In this document: in pieces, positions 55,522 to 64,000 of the stretch
Position numbering within the stretch: position 1 is the stretch's first letter
Layout: every line of letters starts with the position of its first letter
From: an uncultured delta proteobacterium
Lineage (GTDB): Bacteria > Myxococcota_A > Polyangia > Polyangiales > Polyangiaceae
Direction of reading: 5' to 3'
Assembly: GCA_903892415.1 (NCBI GenBank)
Contig: CAITIQ010000063.1
Coordinates: forward strand, 39,712 to 103,711
Length of the DNA stretch: 64,000 nt
Translations under genes and position numbers: made by a program
The notes under the pieces: model-generated
Seen by the model: the letters and a program-made list of their open reading frames with translations, nothing else
Databases searched by the model: none
Told to the model about the DNA's origin: nothing

Positions 55522-57750
55522 TCAAGCTAGGCGAGCGTTGTAGCCGCGCAGTACTCCGTAGGGTTTGGGCCAGGGTAGGTCATAGCCCTGTGCATGCGCG
55601 GCGTGCCTGGTCCAATACGGGTCGAACAGATGGGCACGAGCGATGAAGCAGAGGTCGGCACGGCGAGCTGCGAGCACCGTGTTGACGTCTGTGTAGCTCG
55701 AGATGTTGCCGACCGCAGCGACAGGAATGTTGACCTCACTGCGGACGAGCTCCGCAAAGGGGACCTGATACAGACGGCCGTAGCGCGGCTTCTGTTCAAT
55801 CACCATGCTGCCGCTCGACACGTCGATAAGGTCACAACCGGCTGCCGCGAGAGCTTTGCAAAACGTGAGTAGATCTTGCTCGCTGGTTCCGCCTGGCGCC
55901 CAGTCACTGGCACTGACCCGAACGGTCATTGGGCGATCCTTCGGCCATTGCCGACGCATCGCCTCGAAGACCTGCAGTGGAAAGCGCATCCGATTCTCGA
56001 TCGACCCGCCGTACGAATCGGTACGTTGGTTGGTGAGCGGGGAAAGGAACGTCGACAGCAGATAGCCGTGGGCGCAGTGCAGCTCGATCAGATCGAAGTC
56101 GGCCGCCAGGGCCATGTCCGTACTGCGAACGAAAGCTTCGAGCACCGAGTGCATGTCCCGCTCGGTCATCTCGCGCGGCACTACGTTGCGTTCACTCCAA
56201 GGGAGCGCGCTTGGTGCGAGCAGTTCCCAGGCTTCTTCCGCACCCGGAATCGGAACGTCGGCGCCCTCCCACGGTGGGAGCGTGGCGCCTTTGCGCCCCG
56301 CGTGCCCAAGCTGAAGCCCGATCAACGCTGGGCTTTCGCGATGAACGAAGTCGGTGATTCGGCGCCACGCGCCGACGTGCTCCGGCTTGTACATGCCGGT
56401 GCAGCCGGTGGTGATGCGACCTTCTCGTGAGACGTCGGTCATTTCGGTCATGATCAGACCAGCTCCGCCCACCGCGCGACTAGCGAGGTGCACCAGGTGG
56501 AAGTCGCTCGGAGTGCCGTCCTCCGCGCTGTACATGCACATCGGCGAGAGGGCGATGCGATTGGGAACGACGCGCTCACGCAGTTGCAGCGGATGGAACA
56601 TCGGAGGGGCTTCGGCTCGCCCCTGCGCAAAGTCGCGATCGACTCGGGCCACGAATTCAGGATCGCGCTTGGCGAGGTTTTCGTGGGTGACGCGCAGGCT
56701 CCGGGTGAGCAGAGAGAAGGTGAAGTGAAGTGCGTCCTTCTTGATGTGACGCTCGGTGTTCTCAAACCACTCGAGGCTGACTTGCGCTGCCCGCTGAATT
56801 GAACTCACGCCTGGTCGGCGCTCCCGATCGTAGTTTGCCAGCGCCACTGCGACCTTGGGCTCGCGACCGAGCGCATCATGGAGCGCGACCGCGTCCTCCA
56901 GGGCGAGTTTGGTGCCCGAGCCGATCGAAAAGTGAGCTGTGTGCGCGGCATCCCCCAACAAGACGCGGTTGCCGCTCACCCAGGAGGCGTTGGAGACCAC
57001 CGGAAATTGGCGCCAAATCGAGCGGTTCTTCAGCAGCGGATAGCCGCCCAACTCCGCCTTGAAGACGTTCTCGAGATAACGCAGCGTCGCGTCCTCGTCG
57101 TTCTCGCGTAGCCCCGTTCGCTGAAAAACCGCCTCCGAGCATTCGACGATGAAGGTGGAGCGACCCTCTTCGTAGCGATAGGCGTGAACCTGAAAGAGAC
57201 CTGCCTCGGCCTCGCGGAAGTAGAAGGTGAACGCCTCGAAGGGGAAGGTGGTCCCGAGCCAGACGAAGCGATGGGGGCGGAACTCGATCGTTGGTCGGAA
57301 ATCGGCTTTGCCCGCTTCGCGTAGCGCGCTGTTCACGCCATCCGCGACCACCACCAGATCCGCACCTTTGAGGCGCGCATCGTCGTCAGCGATCTCGGTT
57401 TCGTATTCGATCTGGACGCCGAGTTCGACGGCGCGCTGTGCGAGGATCGAAAGCAACTTCGGCCGGCCAATGCCCGAGAAGCCATGCCCACGTGAGGTCA
57501 GAACTTCACCGTGCACGTGCACGTCGATCGCGTCCCAATGGTGGAAGGCACGCGTGATGGCTTGGTAGCTCTCGGCGTCGATCTCCCCGAGGTTCTCGAG
57601 GGTCTTATCGGAGAAAACGACGCCGAAGCCAAAGGTGTCATCCTTCTTGTTGCGCTCGTAAACGACGACCTCATCGGAAGCGTTGCGCTTCTTCGTGAGG
57701 ATGGCGAAGTAAAGTGAGGCGGGCCCGCCTCCGACACACACGACTCGCAC
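55522..57750 (-). CDS. bifunctional aryl-CoA monooxygenase / old-yellow-enzyme reductase
   Basis: The 742-residue protein fuses a flavoprotein monooxygenase (VGGGPASLYFAI FAD motif; LLGDAAHTAHFSIGSG) at residues 1-380 with an old-yellow-enzyme domain from about 385 (RVVPNRIALSPMCMYSAEDG; HLASRAVGGAGLIMTEMTDV; YGGSIENR). This matches 2-aminobenzoyl-CoA monooxygenase/reductase and salicylyl-CoA 5-hydroxylase, enzymes of hybrid aromatic-acid degradation. The substrate is an aryl-CoA, but which is not decidable. GTG at 57750 has GAGG, and this site overlaps the TssBC-like stop 8 bases upstream, so the two are co-translated. Confidence 0.9.
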   Translation of the reverse strand: MRVVCVGGGPASLYFAILTKKRNASDEVVVYERNKKDDTFGFGVVFSDKTLENLGEIDAESYQAITRAFHHWDAIDVHVHGEVLTSRGHGFSGIGRPKLLSILAQRAVELGVQIEYETEIADDDARLKGADLVVVADGVNSALREAGKADFRPTIEFRPHRFVWLGTTFPFEAFTFYFREAEAGLFQVHAYRYEEGRSTFIVECSEAVFQRTGLRENDEDATLRYLENVFKAELGGYPLLKNRSIWRQFPVVSNASWVSGNRVLLGDAAHTAHFSIGSGTKLALEDAVALHDALGREPKVAVALANYDRERRPGVSSIQRAAQVSLEWFENTERHIKKDALHFTFSLLTRSLRVTHENLAKRDPEFVARVDRDFAQGRAEAPPMFHPLQLRERVVPNRIALSPMCMYSAEDGTPSDFHLVHLASRAVGGAGLIMTEMTDVSREGRITTGCTGMYKPEHVGAWRRITDFVHRESPALIGLQLGHAGRKGATLPPWEGADVPIPGAEEAWELLAPSALPWSERNVVPREMTERDMHSVLEAFVRSTDMALAADFDLIELHCAHGYLLSTFLSPLTNQRTDSYGGSIENRMRFPLQVFEAMRRQWPKDRPMTVRVSASDWAPGGTSEQDLLTFCKALAAAGCDLIDVSSGSMVIEQKPRYGRLYQVPFAELVRSEVNIPVAAVGNISSYTDVNTVLAARRADLCFIARAHLFDPYWTRHAAHAQGYDLPWPKPYGVLRGYNARLA

Positions 57751-57758
57751 GATTCACC

Positions 57759-59627
57759 TCAGCCGATCGGCATTTCAAACGAGAACTCTTCGAGCGAGAC
57801 GCCAAGGAAACGCCTCGGTTCGACGATGAAACGAGCAACAGGCCCATCGCTATCCTGACCGACGGTGACCTTGAGCGAAGGCCCCGAAGGAGGCGCTTTC
57901 TCAAACAGCGCCCAGGTCGCTGCCGCCAAAATTTCTTGCGCCTCATTGCTTGAAGTCTCCCTCGGCAGCTTGCTGCAGATCGCCCGCGCAAACTGCACCA
58001 AACGAGCGACGAACAGTTGATCGACGAGAGACATCGCCGGCGGTCGGTTCTCGAGCTCCTCGCCAGCGATGCCGTAGGTCTTCTTGTCCGGCTTCACATA
58101 GGCAGTCGGCGCTGTGTGGAGGTAAACGGCGTCGCTGTTCGGAGCCGAGGAGAGCGCGAGAATGCCGATGCGCGAGAGCTCGCGTTGCGTCTCGGTGCTG
58201 ATGAAGGCTTGGGTCGGAATGGCGATGGGAACACCGTCATCTTCGATCTCGCGCACCGGGAGGTTCTCGACCTGGCCGTGGCGTGCGCCCGTGATGCGGC
58301 CGGGCCAGCCCGTGTCTTTGAAGCTCTGAATCGTCACAGCAGCGACCGCGAAGGCCGGCGCCATCCAAACAAAGCCTTCCTGGTCGTTGGGCGACTCACG
58401 CACGCTGGCTTCACGCACGCGTGAACTCTGCTTGTCGTACGGCGCGCGAAAGAGCACGCCGTTGATGGCGATGGAGACCCAGCGCAGCGCGGGCTTCTCC
58501 GCGGCACTTCGCCAAGGGGCGCGATGCGGCGCGGTGTAGAGATTCAGCTTACTGTCGAGCTTCTCAAGGCGTTCGAGGTCGCCCACGCCCAGGAGCTTCT
58601 CCGTTCCGTTGACGATGGCCGGACAAACTGCATCTTGGGCTGCTTCGGCGATCGCTTCGAGCTCGGAGAAGGAGCGCCCCGTGCCGTCGATGTCAGTGTC
58701 GACGACGGCGAGCGAGAACGGTACGTCGCGACCGAAGCCGAGGGCTTGCTTGAACGCAGCCGCTGCGCCGTCAGCGCCGATTCCCTGCACATCGAGCAAT
58801 ACGCCCGGAATGCGTTGGGCGCGTTCGCAAAGGAAATTGATCGCCCGGTAGGAGCGTTCGAGCCGCCGAACCTCAGGGTGCTGGAGGATGGCTCCGAGCT
58901 GTGCGGCGATGGCCTCCTCAACGAGCGGGATCCCGGTCTTGCCGCGACCCGCCCGCGCTCGCCCTCCGAGCGCAAACTCCGAAATGATCCTGCCGATCTG
59001 GTCGGTGTTCTTCGGTGTTTCATCGACCACAGGGGCGGTCGACTCGGGGATGTCCACGAGGTCGAGCAGGGAGTCGAGGGCCGACGAGCCGGCGGTCTGA
59101 GGCTTGGGGGCGGCAGGCTGCGGCAAGAGCGGCGCCTCTTGCTTGCGTGCCACCGGCTCTCGTCCGAGGACGTCGGTCACCAGCGTCGAACTGCCCCACG
59201 CTCGCTCGAGCTGCCCAAACGCTTGATCTTCGGTGATCTCCGCTGCGCGCAGTCGATCGATGATCAGCTTGCCGTCGAGCAAGGTGCGCAAGATCGAGAC
59301 CTCCGCAAGCAACCCGTCCGGACGGAAGCTGCGCAGGTTCTGCGGGGCAAACTCGACCTTAGCCGGCCGTCCACCGTCGAGCACGCTAGGCACCTCGATC
59401 ACCGCGCGCGGCCTGATCTTGGCGAAGAGCCCTGCTGGATTGGAGAGGTCGATTCGAACGGGGCTCTGCGGTGCAGAGGCTCCTCCGTTGCTGTCGTCCG
59501 AAGGGACCAGCGAGGTGACCAACAAAAGTCGAAGGGGAAGCAACGGTCCTTCGGGAACCTCAGCAGGGCCATCGCCCTCTCCGACCGCAAACTTCATCGA
59601 GCCGCCCATGAAGCCTTTTTCCGACAT
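57759..59627 (-). CDS. orphan T6SS-like sheath protein with TssB- and TssC-like parts in one chain
   Basis: The 622-residue protein has a TssB-like part at about 25-130 (LPLRLLLVTSLVPSDD, FAPQNLRSFRPDGLLAEVSILRTLLDGK, which parallels EAVANQVPELKKLLELRAAL of TssB), a Pro/Ala linker near 150-175, and a TssC-like part from about 210 (IAAQLGAILQHPEVRRLERSYRAINFLCER; LGRDVPF-type GFGRDVPFSLAVVDTD; RVSIAINGVLFRAPYDK-like WVSIAINGVLFRAPYDK). The C-terminus (VKVT...FIVEPRRFLGVSLEEFSFEMP) resembles the TssC ending. The frame extends to 60107, but that part overlaps hom. Starts at 59627, 59609 and 59597 are possible. No other T6SS gene adjoins it. Confidence 0.75.
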   Translation of the reverse strand: MSEKGFMGGSMKFAVGEGDGPAEVPEGPLLPLRLLLVTSLVPSDDSNGGASAPQSPVRIDLSNPAGLFAKIRPRAVIEVPSVLDGGRPAKVEFAPQNLRSFRPDGLLAEVSILRTLLDGKLIIDRLRAAEITEDQAFGQLERAWGSSTLVTDVLGREPVARKQEAPLLPQPAAPKPQTAGSSALDSLLDLVDIPESTAPVVDETPKNTDQIGRIISEFALGGRARAGRGKTGIPLVEEAIAAQLGAILQHPEVRRLERSYRAINFLCERAQRIPGVLLDVQGIGADGAAAAFKQALGFGRDVPFSLAVVDTDIDGTGRSFSELEAIAEAAQDAVCPAIVNGTEKLLGVGDLERLEKLDSKLNLYTAPHRAPWRSAAEKPALRWVSIAINGVLFRAPYDKQSSRVREASVRESPNDQEGFVWMAPAFAVAAVTIQSFKDTGWPGRITGARHGQVENLPVREIEDDGVPIAIPTQAFISTETQRELSRIGILALSSAPNSDAVYLHTAPTAYVKPDKKTYGIAGEELENRPPAMSLVDQLFVARLVQFARAICSKLPRETSSNEAQEILAAATWALFEKAPPSGPSLKVTVGQDSDGPVARFIVEPRRFLGVSLEEFSFEMPIG

Positions 59628-59691
59628 GGCGGGGAGCATACACGCTCTACTGCCACGTACATGCGGGAGAAGGTTTAGACTCGCAGGCCTT

Positions 59692-61059
59692 ATGAGCCCG
59701 TCCGAAACAGCTGACAGTTCCGCTTCCTCAACTGGCCGTCCCGCAACGGAACGACGGCGACCCCGAGGGGGGAACCCGATTCGTGTGGGGCTGCTTGGCT
59801 GCGGCGTGGTCGGCGGTGGGGTGCTTTCGCTCTTGGAGAAGAACTCGGCGCAGCTGGCGCAGCGAGTGGGTGTTCCCATCGTCGTGTCGAAGATCCTCGT
59901 GCGCGATCTGGCCAAGCCACGGGCGCCGCAAGCGGCCGGTATCGCGCTGACCACCAACGCGGACGAGCTGCTCAATGACCCCGAGATAGACGTGTTCGTC
60001 GAGGTCATGGGTGGGCTCGAGCCCTCTGGCCAGCTGATCGAGGACGCTCTCCGCCGCGGGCGTTGTGTGGTGACGGCCAACAAAGCGCTGCTGGCTGCGC
60101 GCGGCACGGCTTTGCTCGAATTGGCAGCTCACCACCAGGTCGACTTAGCGTTTGAGGCTGCTGTGGGCGGAGGCATTCCGATCATCCGTACCCTGCGAGA
60201 CGCAGCGGCGAGCGATGAGGTGTTCGCGTTGGCCGGCATCCTCAACGGCACCTCGAACTACATCCTTACGCAGATGAGCGAGGCTGGCGTTTCGTTCGAA
60301 GGCGCGCTCTCCGAAGCTCAAGCCAAGGGCTTCGCTGAAGCCGATCCTTCGCTGGATATCGGCGGTTTCGATGCCGCGCAGAAGCTCTTGGTTTTGGCGA
60401 TGCTCGCGTTCGGCGCAAAGCCACCTGCCGATCTCAATGCGTTATTGGTGGAGGGCATCTCGGCGCTTTCCCCGATCGATATCGAGGCGGCGAGCAAGCT
60501 TGGTTACAGCGTCAAGCATCTGGTGGTCGGCCGAGATCACGGCAGCGCCGTCGAGCTCCGTGCGCACCCCGCCCTGGTTCGCCAGTCGAGCGTGTGGGCC
60601 AACGTTTCCGGTGCGCAGAACGCCGTGAAGTTGGAAGGCCGGGCGCTCGGTCCGCTGTTTATTTCGGGGCGCGGAGCCGGCGATATGCCGACCGCCGTCT
60701 CGGTGGTGGCGGATCTGATCGAGGTCGGGCGGTCGCTCGTGGCTGGGGTTCCGGGGATGGTCACGGGGGCCCGCCCGATTCAGGCGCGCAGCCTGATGCC
60801 GCGCTCCGAGTTCGAGCTGCGTTACTATCTTCGCTTCGAGGTGAGTGACCGGCTGGGGGTATTGGCGCGCATCGCCAGCGCGCTCGCCGACCATGGGGTC
60901 TCGCTCTCGCAGGTGAGCCAATCGGAAGGTCAAGGCGAGCGTGCTCGCATCATTCTGGTTACGCATCGCGCGAAAGAAGGCGCCGTTCGCGCGGCGTTGC
61001 AGTCGCTTGCTCCGCTGCTCCCTGAGTCACCGGTGTTGCTGCGTATCGAGGAGCTATGA
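59692..61059 (+). CDS. hom: homoserine dehydrogenase with ACT domain
   Basis: The enzyme reduces aspartate semialdehyde to homoserine for threonine and methionine synthesis. The 455-residue protein has the NAD(P) site GLLGCGVVGGGV, the substrate motifs ILNGTSNYILTQM and AKGFAEADPSLDIGGFDAAQKL, and a C-terminal ACT domain (YYLRFEVSDRLGVLARIASALADHGVSLSQVSQ) for threonine feedback control. ATG at 59692 is chosen; the longer frame to 59233 overlaps the TssBC-like gene. Its last bases overlap the convergent ABC gene by 6. Confidence 0.95.
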   Translation: MSPSETADSSASSTGRPATERRRPRGGNPIRVGLLGCGVVGGGVLSLLEKNSAQLAQRVGVPIVVSKILVRDLAKPRAPQAAGIALTTNADELLNDPEIDVFVEVMGGLEPSGQLIEDALRRGRCVVTANKALLAARGTALLELAAHHQVDLAFEAAVGGGIPIIRTLRDAAASDEVFALAGILNGTSNYILTQMSEAGVSFEGALSEAQAKGFAEADPSLDIGGFDAAQKLLVLAMLAFGAKPPADLNALLVEGISALSPIDIEAASKLGYSVKHLVVGRDHGSAVELRAHPALVRQSSVWANVSGAQNAVKLEGRALGPLFISGRGAGDMPTAVSVVADLIEVGRSLVAGVPGMVTGARPIQARSLMPRSEFELRYYLRFEVSDRLGVLARIASALADHGVSLSQVSQSEGQGERARIILVTHRAKEGAVRAALQSLAPLLPESPVLLRIEEL

Positions 61060-61803
61060 GCCTGGCCGAGGCGATTCTTCAGCCGAGGCGGCGCTGAGCA
61101 AGGAGCGTGAAGCCTCCTCTTTCGGCGCTGCGAGCACCGCTTCGGCTTCTCCAAACTCAATCACCTTCCCGCGTGCGAGCACCGCGATATGAGTGGCCGC
61201 CTGACGCGCGAACTCGAGATCGTGCGTCGCCGCCAGCACCGCGAGGTCGCGCTTGCCGAGGCTACGGACGAGCTCGTACAGCCGTTCTCGCGCGTTCCGA
61301 TCCAGCGCGGCTGTCGGTTCGTCGAGCAGCAGACAGCGCGGCTCCATCATCAAGGCGCGCGCGATCGCAACACGTTGCTTTTGCCCACCGGAGATCTCGC
61401 TCGGCTTGCGCGCGCTGAGCGCCTCGAGCTGAAATTCACGCAGCAACTCACGTGCGCGCCGCTCCGAAGAAGCCACCGACTCTCGCTCCACGATGCGCGG
61501 CGCCAGCGTGAGGTTGGCCAGAACGTCCAGGTGCTCGAACAGCTGATAGTCCTGAAATACGAGCCCAACCTTCGACTTGCCGGAGCGCACGCTCGTCGAC
61601 TCCGGAGCGAAGCGTTCCTCCCCAAGTTGTACGGTCCCCGCTGAGAAACCCGTGAGCCCTTGAACGGCGCGCAGCAGCGTCGTCTTCCCGGAGCCGCTTG
61701 CTCCCACCAAGGCCACGACCTGGCCTGGCTCGACGACGAGGGAGACCGCTTCGAGCACAATGCTCGAACCGGCTCGAACCGTGAGCTCAGCGACCCGCAG
61801 CAT
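61054..61803 (-). CDS. amino-acid ABC transporter ATP-binding protein
   Basis: The 249-residue ATPase has Walker A GASGSGKT at 34-41, Q-loop FQDYQLF, signature SGGQKQR, Walker B LLLDEPTAAL and switch His (ATHDLEF). It belongs to the polar amino acid (GlnQ/HisP) class and powers the fused binding protein-permease encoded upstream, which ends 17 bases into this gene. ATG at 61803 is fixed by this overlap and the domain start. Confidence 0.92.
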   Translation of the reverse strand: MLRVAELTVRAGSSIVLEAVSLVVEPGQVVALVGASGSGKTTLLRAVQGLTGFSAGTVQLGEERFAPESTSVRSGKSKVGLVFQDYQLFEHLDVLANLTLAPRIVERESVASSERRARELLREFQLEALSARKPSEISGGQKQRVAIARALMMEPRCLLLDEPTAALDRNARERLYELVRSLGKRDLAVLAATHDLEFARQAATHIAVLARGKVIEFGEAEAVLAAPKEEASRSLLSAASAEESPRPGS

Positions 61804-63346
61804 GCGCCTCCTCGGGCGAGAGAGGTCGGTTTGCTCGACCAAGCCGTCGCTCGAGTCTTTTGGCTAGCGCACTCGCTGGCAAGCTCATCGCCAAGTAGAG
61901 CACCGCGGTTGCGATCGTCAGCTCCAGTGTTGCTTGCGTGCTCATCGAAAGGACGGAATAGCGCTTGGTCAACTCGACGATGGTGATCACCGAACACACG
62001 CTGGTGTCTTTGAATAGCGCGATGAAGTCGTTGGCCATCGGCGGCAACACCACGCGCAAGGTCTGAGGCGCGATCACATGACGTAGGGTCTGCATGCGGG
62101 AGAGCCCGAGCGCCGCGGCTGCTTCCTCTTGGCCCTTGGGGACTGCAGCCAACCCAGCACGAAAAATCTCCGACTCGTAGGCCGAGTAGTTGAGGCCCAG
62201 TCCCAAGATGGCCGTCGCGAAAGCGGGCAAGCGCAAACCCCACTCAGGAAGCAGGAAAAAGATCACGTAGAGCTGCAGAAGCAGCGGGGTACCGCGCAGC
62301 AGCTCAACGTAGGCCGTGAGTACGGGCCGCAGTAACCGGGGGCCCGAGTGCCTCAAGAGCGCGACCAACGCCCCGAGCAGGACGGCCAACGGAAAGGCGG
62401 TGACTGCGAGCAAAACCGTTAGGCCAGCCGACCAGAGCAGCGTCCCGGCGTGATCCCAAACGACCGAGCCGAACGCGCGTTGTCGTGACGGCGCAGCATC
62501 CGTGGATTCTGCGACGCTTGGTGGAGGCGGGTCGCTCTTGTAGGCCTCCGCCAACTTCCTTTGCGACGCGGTCCATAGGCCGTACCGCTCGTAGATCCGT
62601 TCGAACTCGCCGGTGCGGTAGAGCTTGGTGAGCGCAGTGTCGATCGCGCTGTGCAGCCGCGGTTGCCCGCGCCGGCTGTAGATGACGTAGGTGCCCTCCG
62701 CCTCCGGTGCGCCGACGGCTAGCAGCTCCGGGAAGTCTCGCGCGTAGAAGGCGACGATTGGCGTGTCTTGCACCGTCGCATCGATTTTTTGGGTGCGCAC
62801 TTCGCGCATCGCGTCGGTGTTGCCGTCGTAGGTGATGACCTCTACGGCGTCGCCAAGCTTCGTGCGTACGAGACTCTCGGCAGCGGAGCCATTCAGCACC
62901 CCGACGCTTCGCTTCGGCGTCGCAGGGCGCGCGAGCGTGGCCCAGCCGATCGCCGAGTCCTGGTGAATGAGAAGTTGCAGGCCGTAAACAAAGTAGGGGC
63001 GCGATGCCGCCATTTGCTCGGCCCGTTCCGCCGTGTGCTCGTAGCCGTTGAGCACACAGTCAACCTGACCAATACGAAGCAGGTCAGGCAGCTTGTCCCA
63101 GTTGCCTTGAGTGAAGGTGGCCTTGACTCCGAGCTCAGCGGCCAGCGCTTGCGCCAGCTCCACCTCGAAGCCGGTCACCTCTCCGCTCCCATCCTCTTTG
63201 GGATAGACGAACGGCCCGCCACCCTCTTGATCGGCACCCCAGCGCAGCTCCCCTCGAGCCTGGATGTCGGCCAGATCATCGGCTCGCGCTGGCCTGGCGA
63301 CGACGCACCAAAGCGTTGTCAGCAAGAGCCAGAGTGCGCGTTTCAT
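61787..63346 (-). CDS. amino-acid ABC transporter, fused substrate-binding protein and permease
   Basis: The 519-residue protein has a signal peptide (LLTTLWCVVARPARA), a periplasmic type-3 binding domain at about 22-260 (GELRWGADQEGGGPFVYPKEDGSGEVTGFEVELAQALAAELG-like sequence in two parts; AIDTALTKLYRTGEFERIYERYG) and a His/Glu/Gln-type permease domain at about 290-505 with LRGTPLLLQLYVIFF and the EAA-loop EAAAALGLSRMQTLRHVIAPQ. Such fusions tether the binding protein to the membrane. The substrate is probably a polar amino acid. ATP-binding gene overlaps the end. Confidence 0.9.
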   Translation of the reverse strand: MKRALWLLLTTLWCVVARPARADDLADIQARGELRWGADQEGGGPFVYPKEDGSGEVTGFEVELAQALAAELGVKATFTQGNWDKLPDLLRIGQVDCVLNGYEHTAERAEQMAASRPYFVYGLQLLIHQDSAIGWATLARPATPKRSVGVLNGSAAESLVRTKLGDAVEVITYDGNTDAMREVRTQKIDATVQDTPIVAFYARDFPELLAVGAPEAEGTYVIYSRRGQPRLHSAIDTALTKLYRTGEFERIYERYGLWTASQRKLAEAYKSDPPPPSVAESTDAAPSRQRAFGSVVWDHAGTLLWSAGLTVLLAVTAFPLAVLLGALVALLRHSGPRLLRPVLTAYVELLRGTPLLLQLYVIFFLLPEWGLRLPAFATAILGLGLNYSAYESEIFRAGLAAVPKGQEEAAAALGLSRMQTLRHVIAPQTLRVVLPPMANDFIALFKDTSVCSVITIVELTKRYSVLSMSTQATLELTIATAVLYLAMSLPASALAKRLERRLGRANRPLSPEEAHAAGR

Positions 63347-63363
63347 CTCGGCGCGAAGATACT

Positions 63364-63828
63364 TCAGGTCTTGATCGTCTTGGTGGCGATCTCGATCTGC
63401 TTCTGCACCGAGGCATCGAAGAAGTCGCGGTCGCCAGCGGCCTCCACCACGATCACGCGGGTGTCGGTCACGAAAACGGTGACCCAATACTCGTGCGGCC
63501 TGCCAGCGTTCTCGAGCTTGTAGCGCAAGCGTTTGCCAGGCAAACCGGCCTCGGATGCAACTGCGACTGCGCCCTCGGCTTGCGGTACGTAGCCCGACTT
63601 CTGCAGCCGATGGTCGATCGCGCTGGCCCAGAAGGCGAGGTTGCCCCGAGGCTCGTTGGCTTCTGTGCGCACGGCGATCACGACGCCCTCGGCGCTGGTC
63701 GCTCGGAAGCTGTAGTCCTCGCTCGAGTCGAGCTCAGCGAAGCCGTCGGGCGCGGTGACGTGGGCCCCACTGGAGCAGGCCGCGGTGGTGGCGAACAAGG
63801 CAGCGGTAAGGATTGCGCGTAGCTTCAC
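63364..63828 (-). CDS. small lipoprotein, DcrB-like
   Basis: The 154-residue product has a lipobox FATTAAC (Cys18). The rest (YSFRATSAEGVVIAVRTEAN, LPGKRLRYKLENAGRPHEYW, VTVFVTDTRVIVVEAAGDRDFFDA) looks like a DcrB/DUF1795-type alpha-beta domain; this is a resemblance only. It is 17 bases upstream of the ABC permease gene on the same strand, so it is probably part of the transporter operon and might aid it. Confidence 0.7.
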   Translation of the reverse strand: MKLRAILTAALFATTAACSSGAHVTAPDGFAELDSSEDYSFRATSAEGVVIAVRTEANEPRGNLAFWASAIDHRLQKSGYVPQAEGAVAVASEAGLPGKRLRYKLENAGRPHEYWVTVFVTDTRVIVVEAAGDRDFFDASVQKQIEIATKTIKT

Positions 63829-64000
63829 GTTGAACTCACTTCTTGGTGGGGAGGGTCAGGAGGGGGCCGAGCGCCGGCATAAGCCGGCAGAGAGGAACAG
63901 GTGAGAAAGGAATGATGAACCCAACAAATCCTGTGCTGGCAAGACTTCACAACCAGCAAGCCATGCCTTGCGTTGCGACCGGTGACGGGCGTGACGAAGC
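63829..64000. other. upstream region, no gene seen
   Basis: The last 172 bases hold no credible ORF. GCCGGC-ATAA-GCCGGC forms a small hairpin near 63873-63889, and TGCTGG...CCAGCA inverted repeats lie near 63934-63958. Any of these could be leader or operator elements of the lipoprotein-transporter operon. Confidence 0.35.

Noticed and set aside
59628..60107. N-terminal extension of the TssBC-like ORF
   Set aside because: It lies antisense to the conserved start of homoserine dehydrogenase, and its sequence has low-complexity shadow-frame character.

Overview
The window is GC-rich, densely coded chromosomal DNA. It has many short-leader lipoproteins, FHA-domain and PEGA-domain proteins, a eukaryotic-type Ser/Thr kinase, and a cysteine-rich surface motif of the form NGxxDGxETDVDCGG. 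This mix suggests a myxobacterium (Myxococcota, probably Polyangia-like). The assignment is inferred from gene content only; no rRNA or other taxonomic marker is present.

Layout. Positions 1-1580 hold the 3' end of an unidentified gene, then rpsF-rpsR-rplI and a terminator. Positions 1600-13600 hold housekeeping and hypothetical genes: a SGNH-hydrolase lipoprotein, several lipoproteins, an SDR, an alpha/beta hydrolase, a dienoyl-CoA isomerase-like protein, an aldehyde dehydrogenase followed by a catalytically incomplete ALDH partner that is split in two, a HExxH membrane protein and a PEGA protein. Positions 13584-16863 carry a leftward kinase / FGE-like / fmt operon, divergent from lon (17010-19439). 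Next come a zinc-ribbon FHA protein and three lipoproteins.

Positions 23696-47870 are a type VI secretion (T6SS) locus: leftward hcp-tssE-tssF-tssG and a tagH-like FHA gene, and rightward lytic transglycosylase-clpV-tssJ-tssK-tssL-tssM-tagF-tssA-tssB-tssC. All sheath, baseplate-wedge and membrane-complex genes are present, but no VgrG or PAAR gene is. Between the last upstream lipoprotein and tssG lies an array of about six 95-bp units, each built of nested inverted repeats, which fills the whole gap between two convergent stop codons.

Positions 47983-55452 hold a leftward operon of RDD / SpoIIM-like / membrane protein / DUF4129-DUF4350-like / MoxR / DUF58, in which the first five junctions... 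are mostly 4-nt stop-start overlaps. Then come a bifunctional aryl-CoA monooxygenase/ene-reductase and, directly upstream of it, a 622-residue protein that looks like a TssB-like and a TssC-like sheath protein in one chain. This orphan sheath fusion lies 10 kb from the canonical tssB-tssC pair and is the most unusual gene here. The window ends with homoserine dehydrogenase, a polar amino-acid ABC transporter whose binding protein and permease are fused, and a lipoprotein.

How the genes fit together: the T6SS locus encodes the structural machine plus post-translational control (the FHA protein TagH and the repressor TagF) and a peptidoglycan-cutting enzyme that could open the wall for the TssJLM complex. 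The main novelty candidates are the structured repeat array beside tssG, the single-chain TssBC-like protein, and the ALDH16-like broken partner gene.
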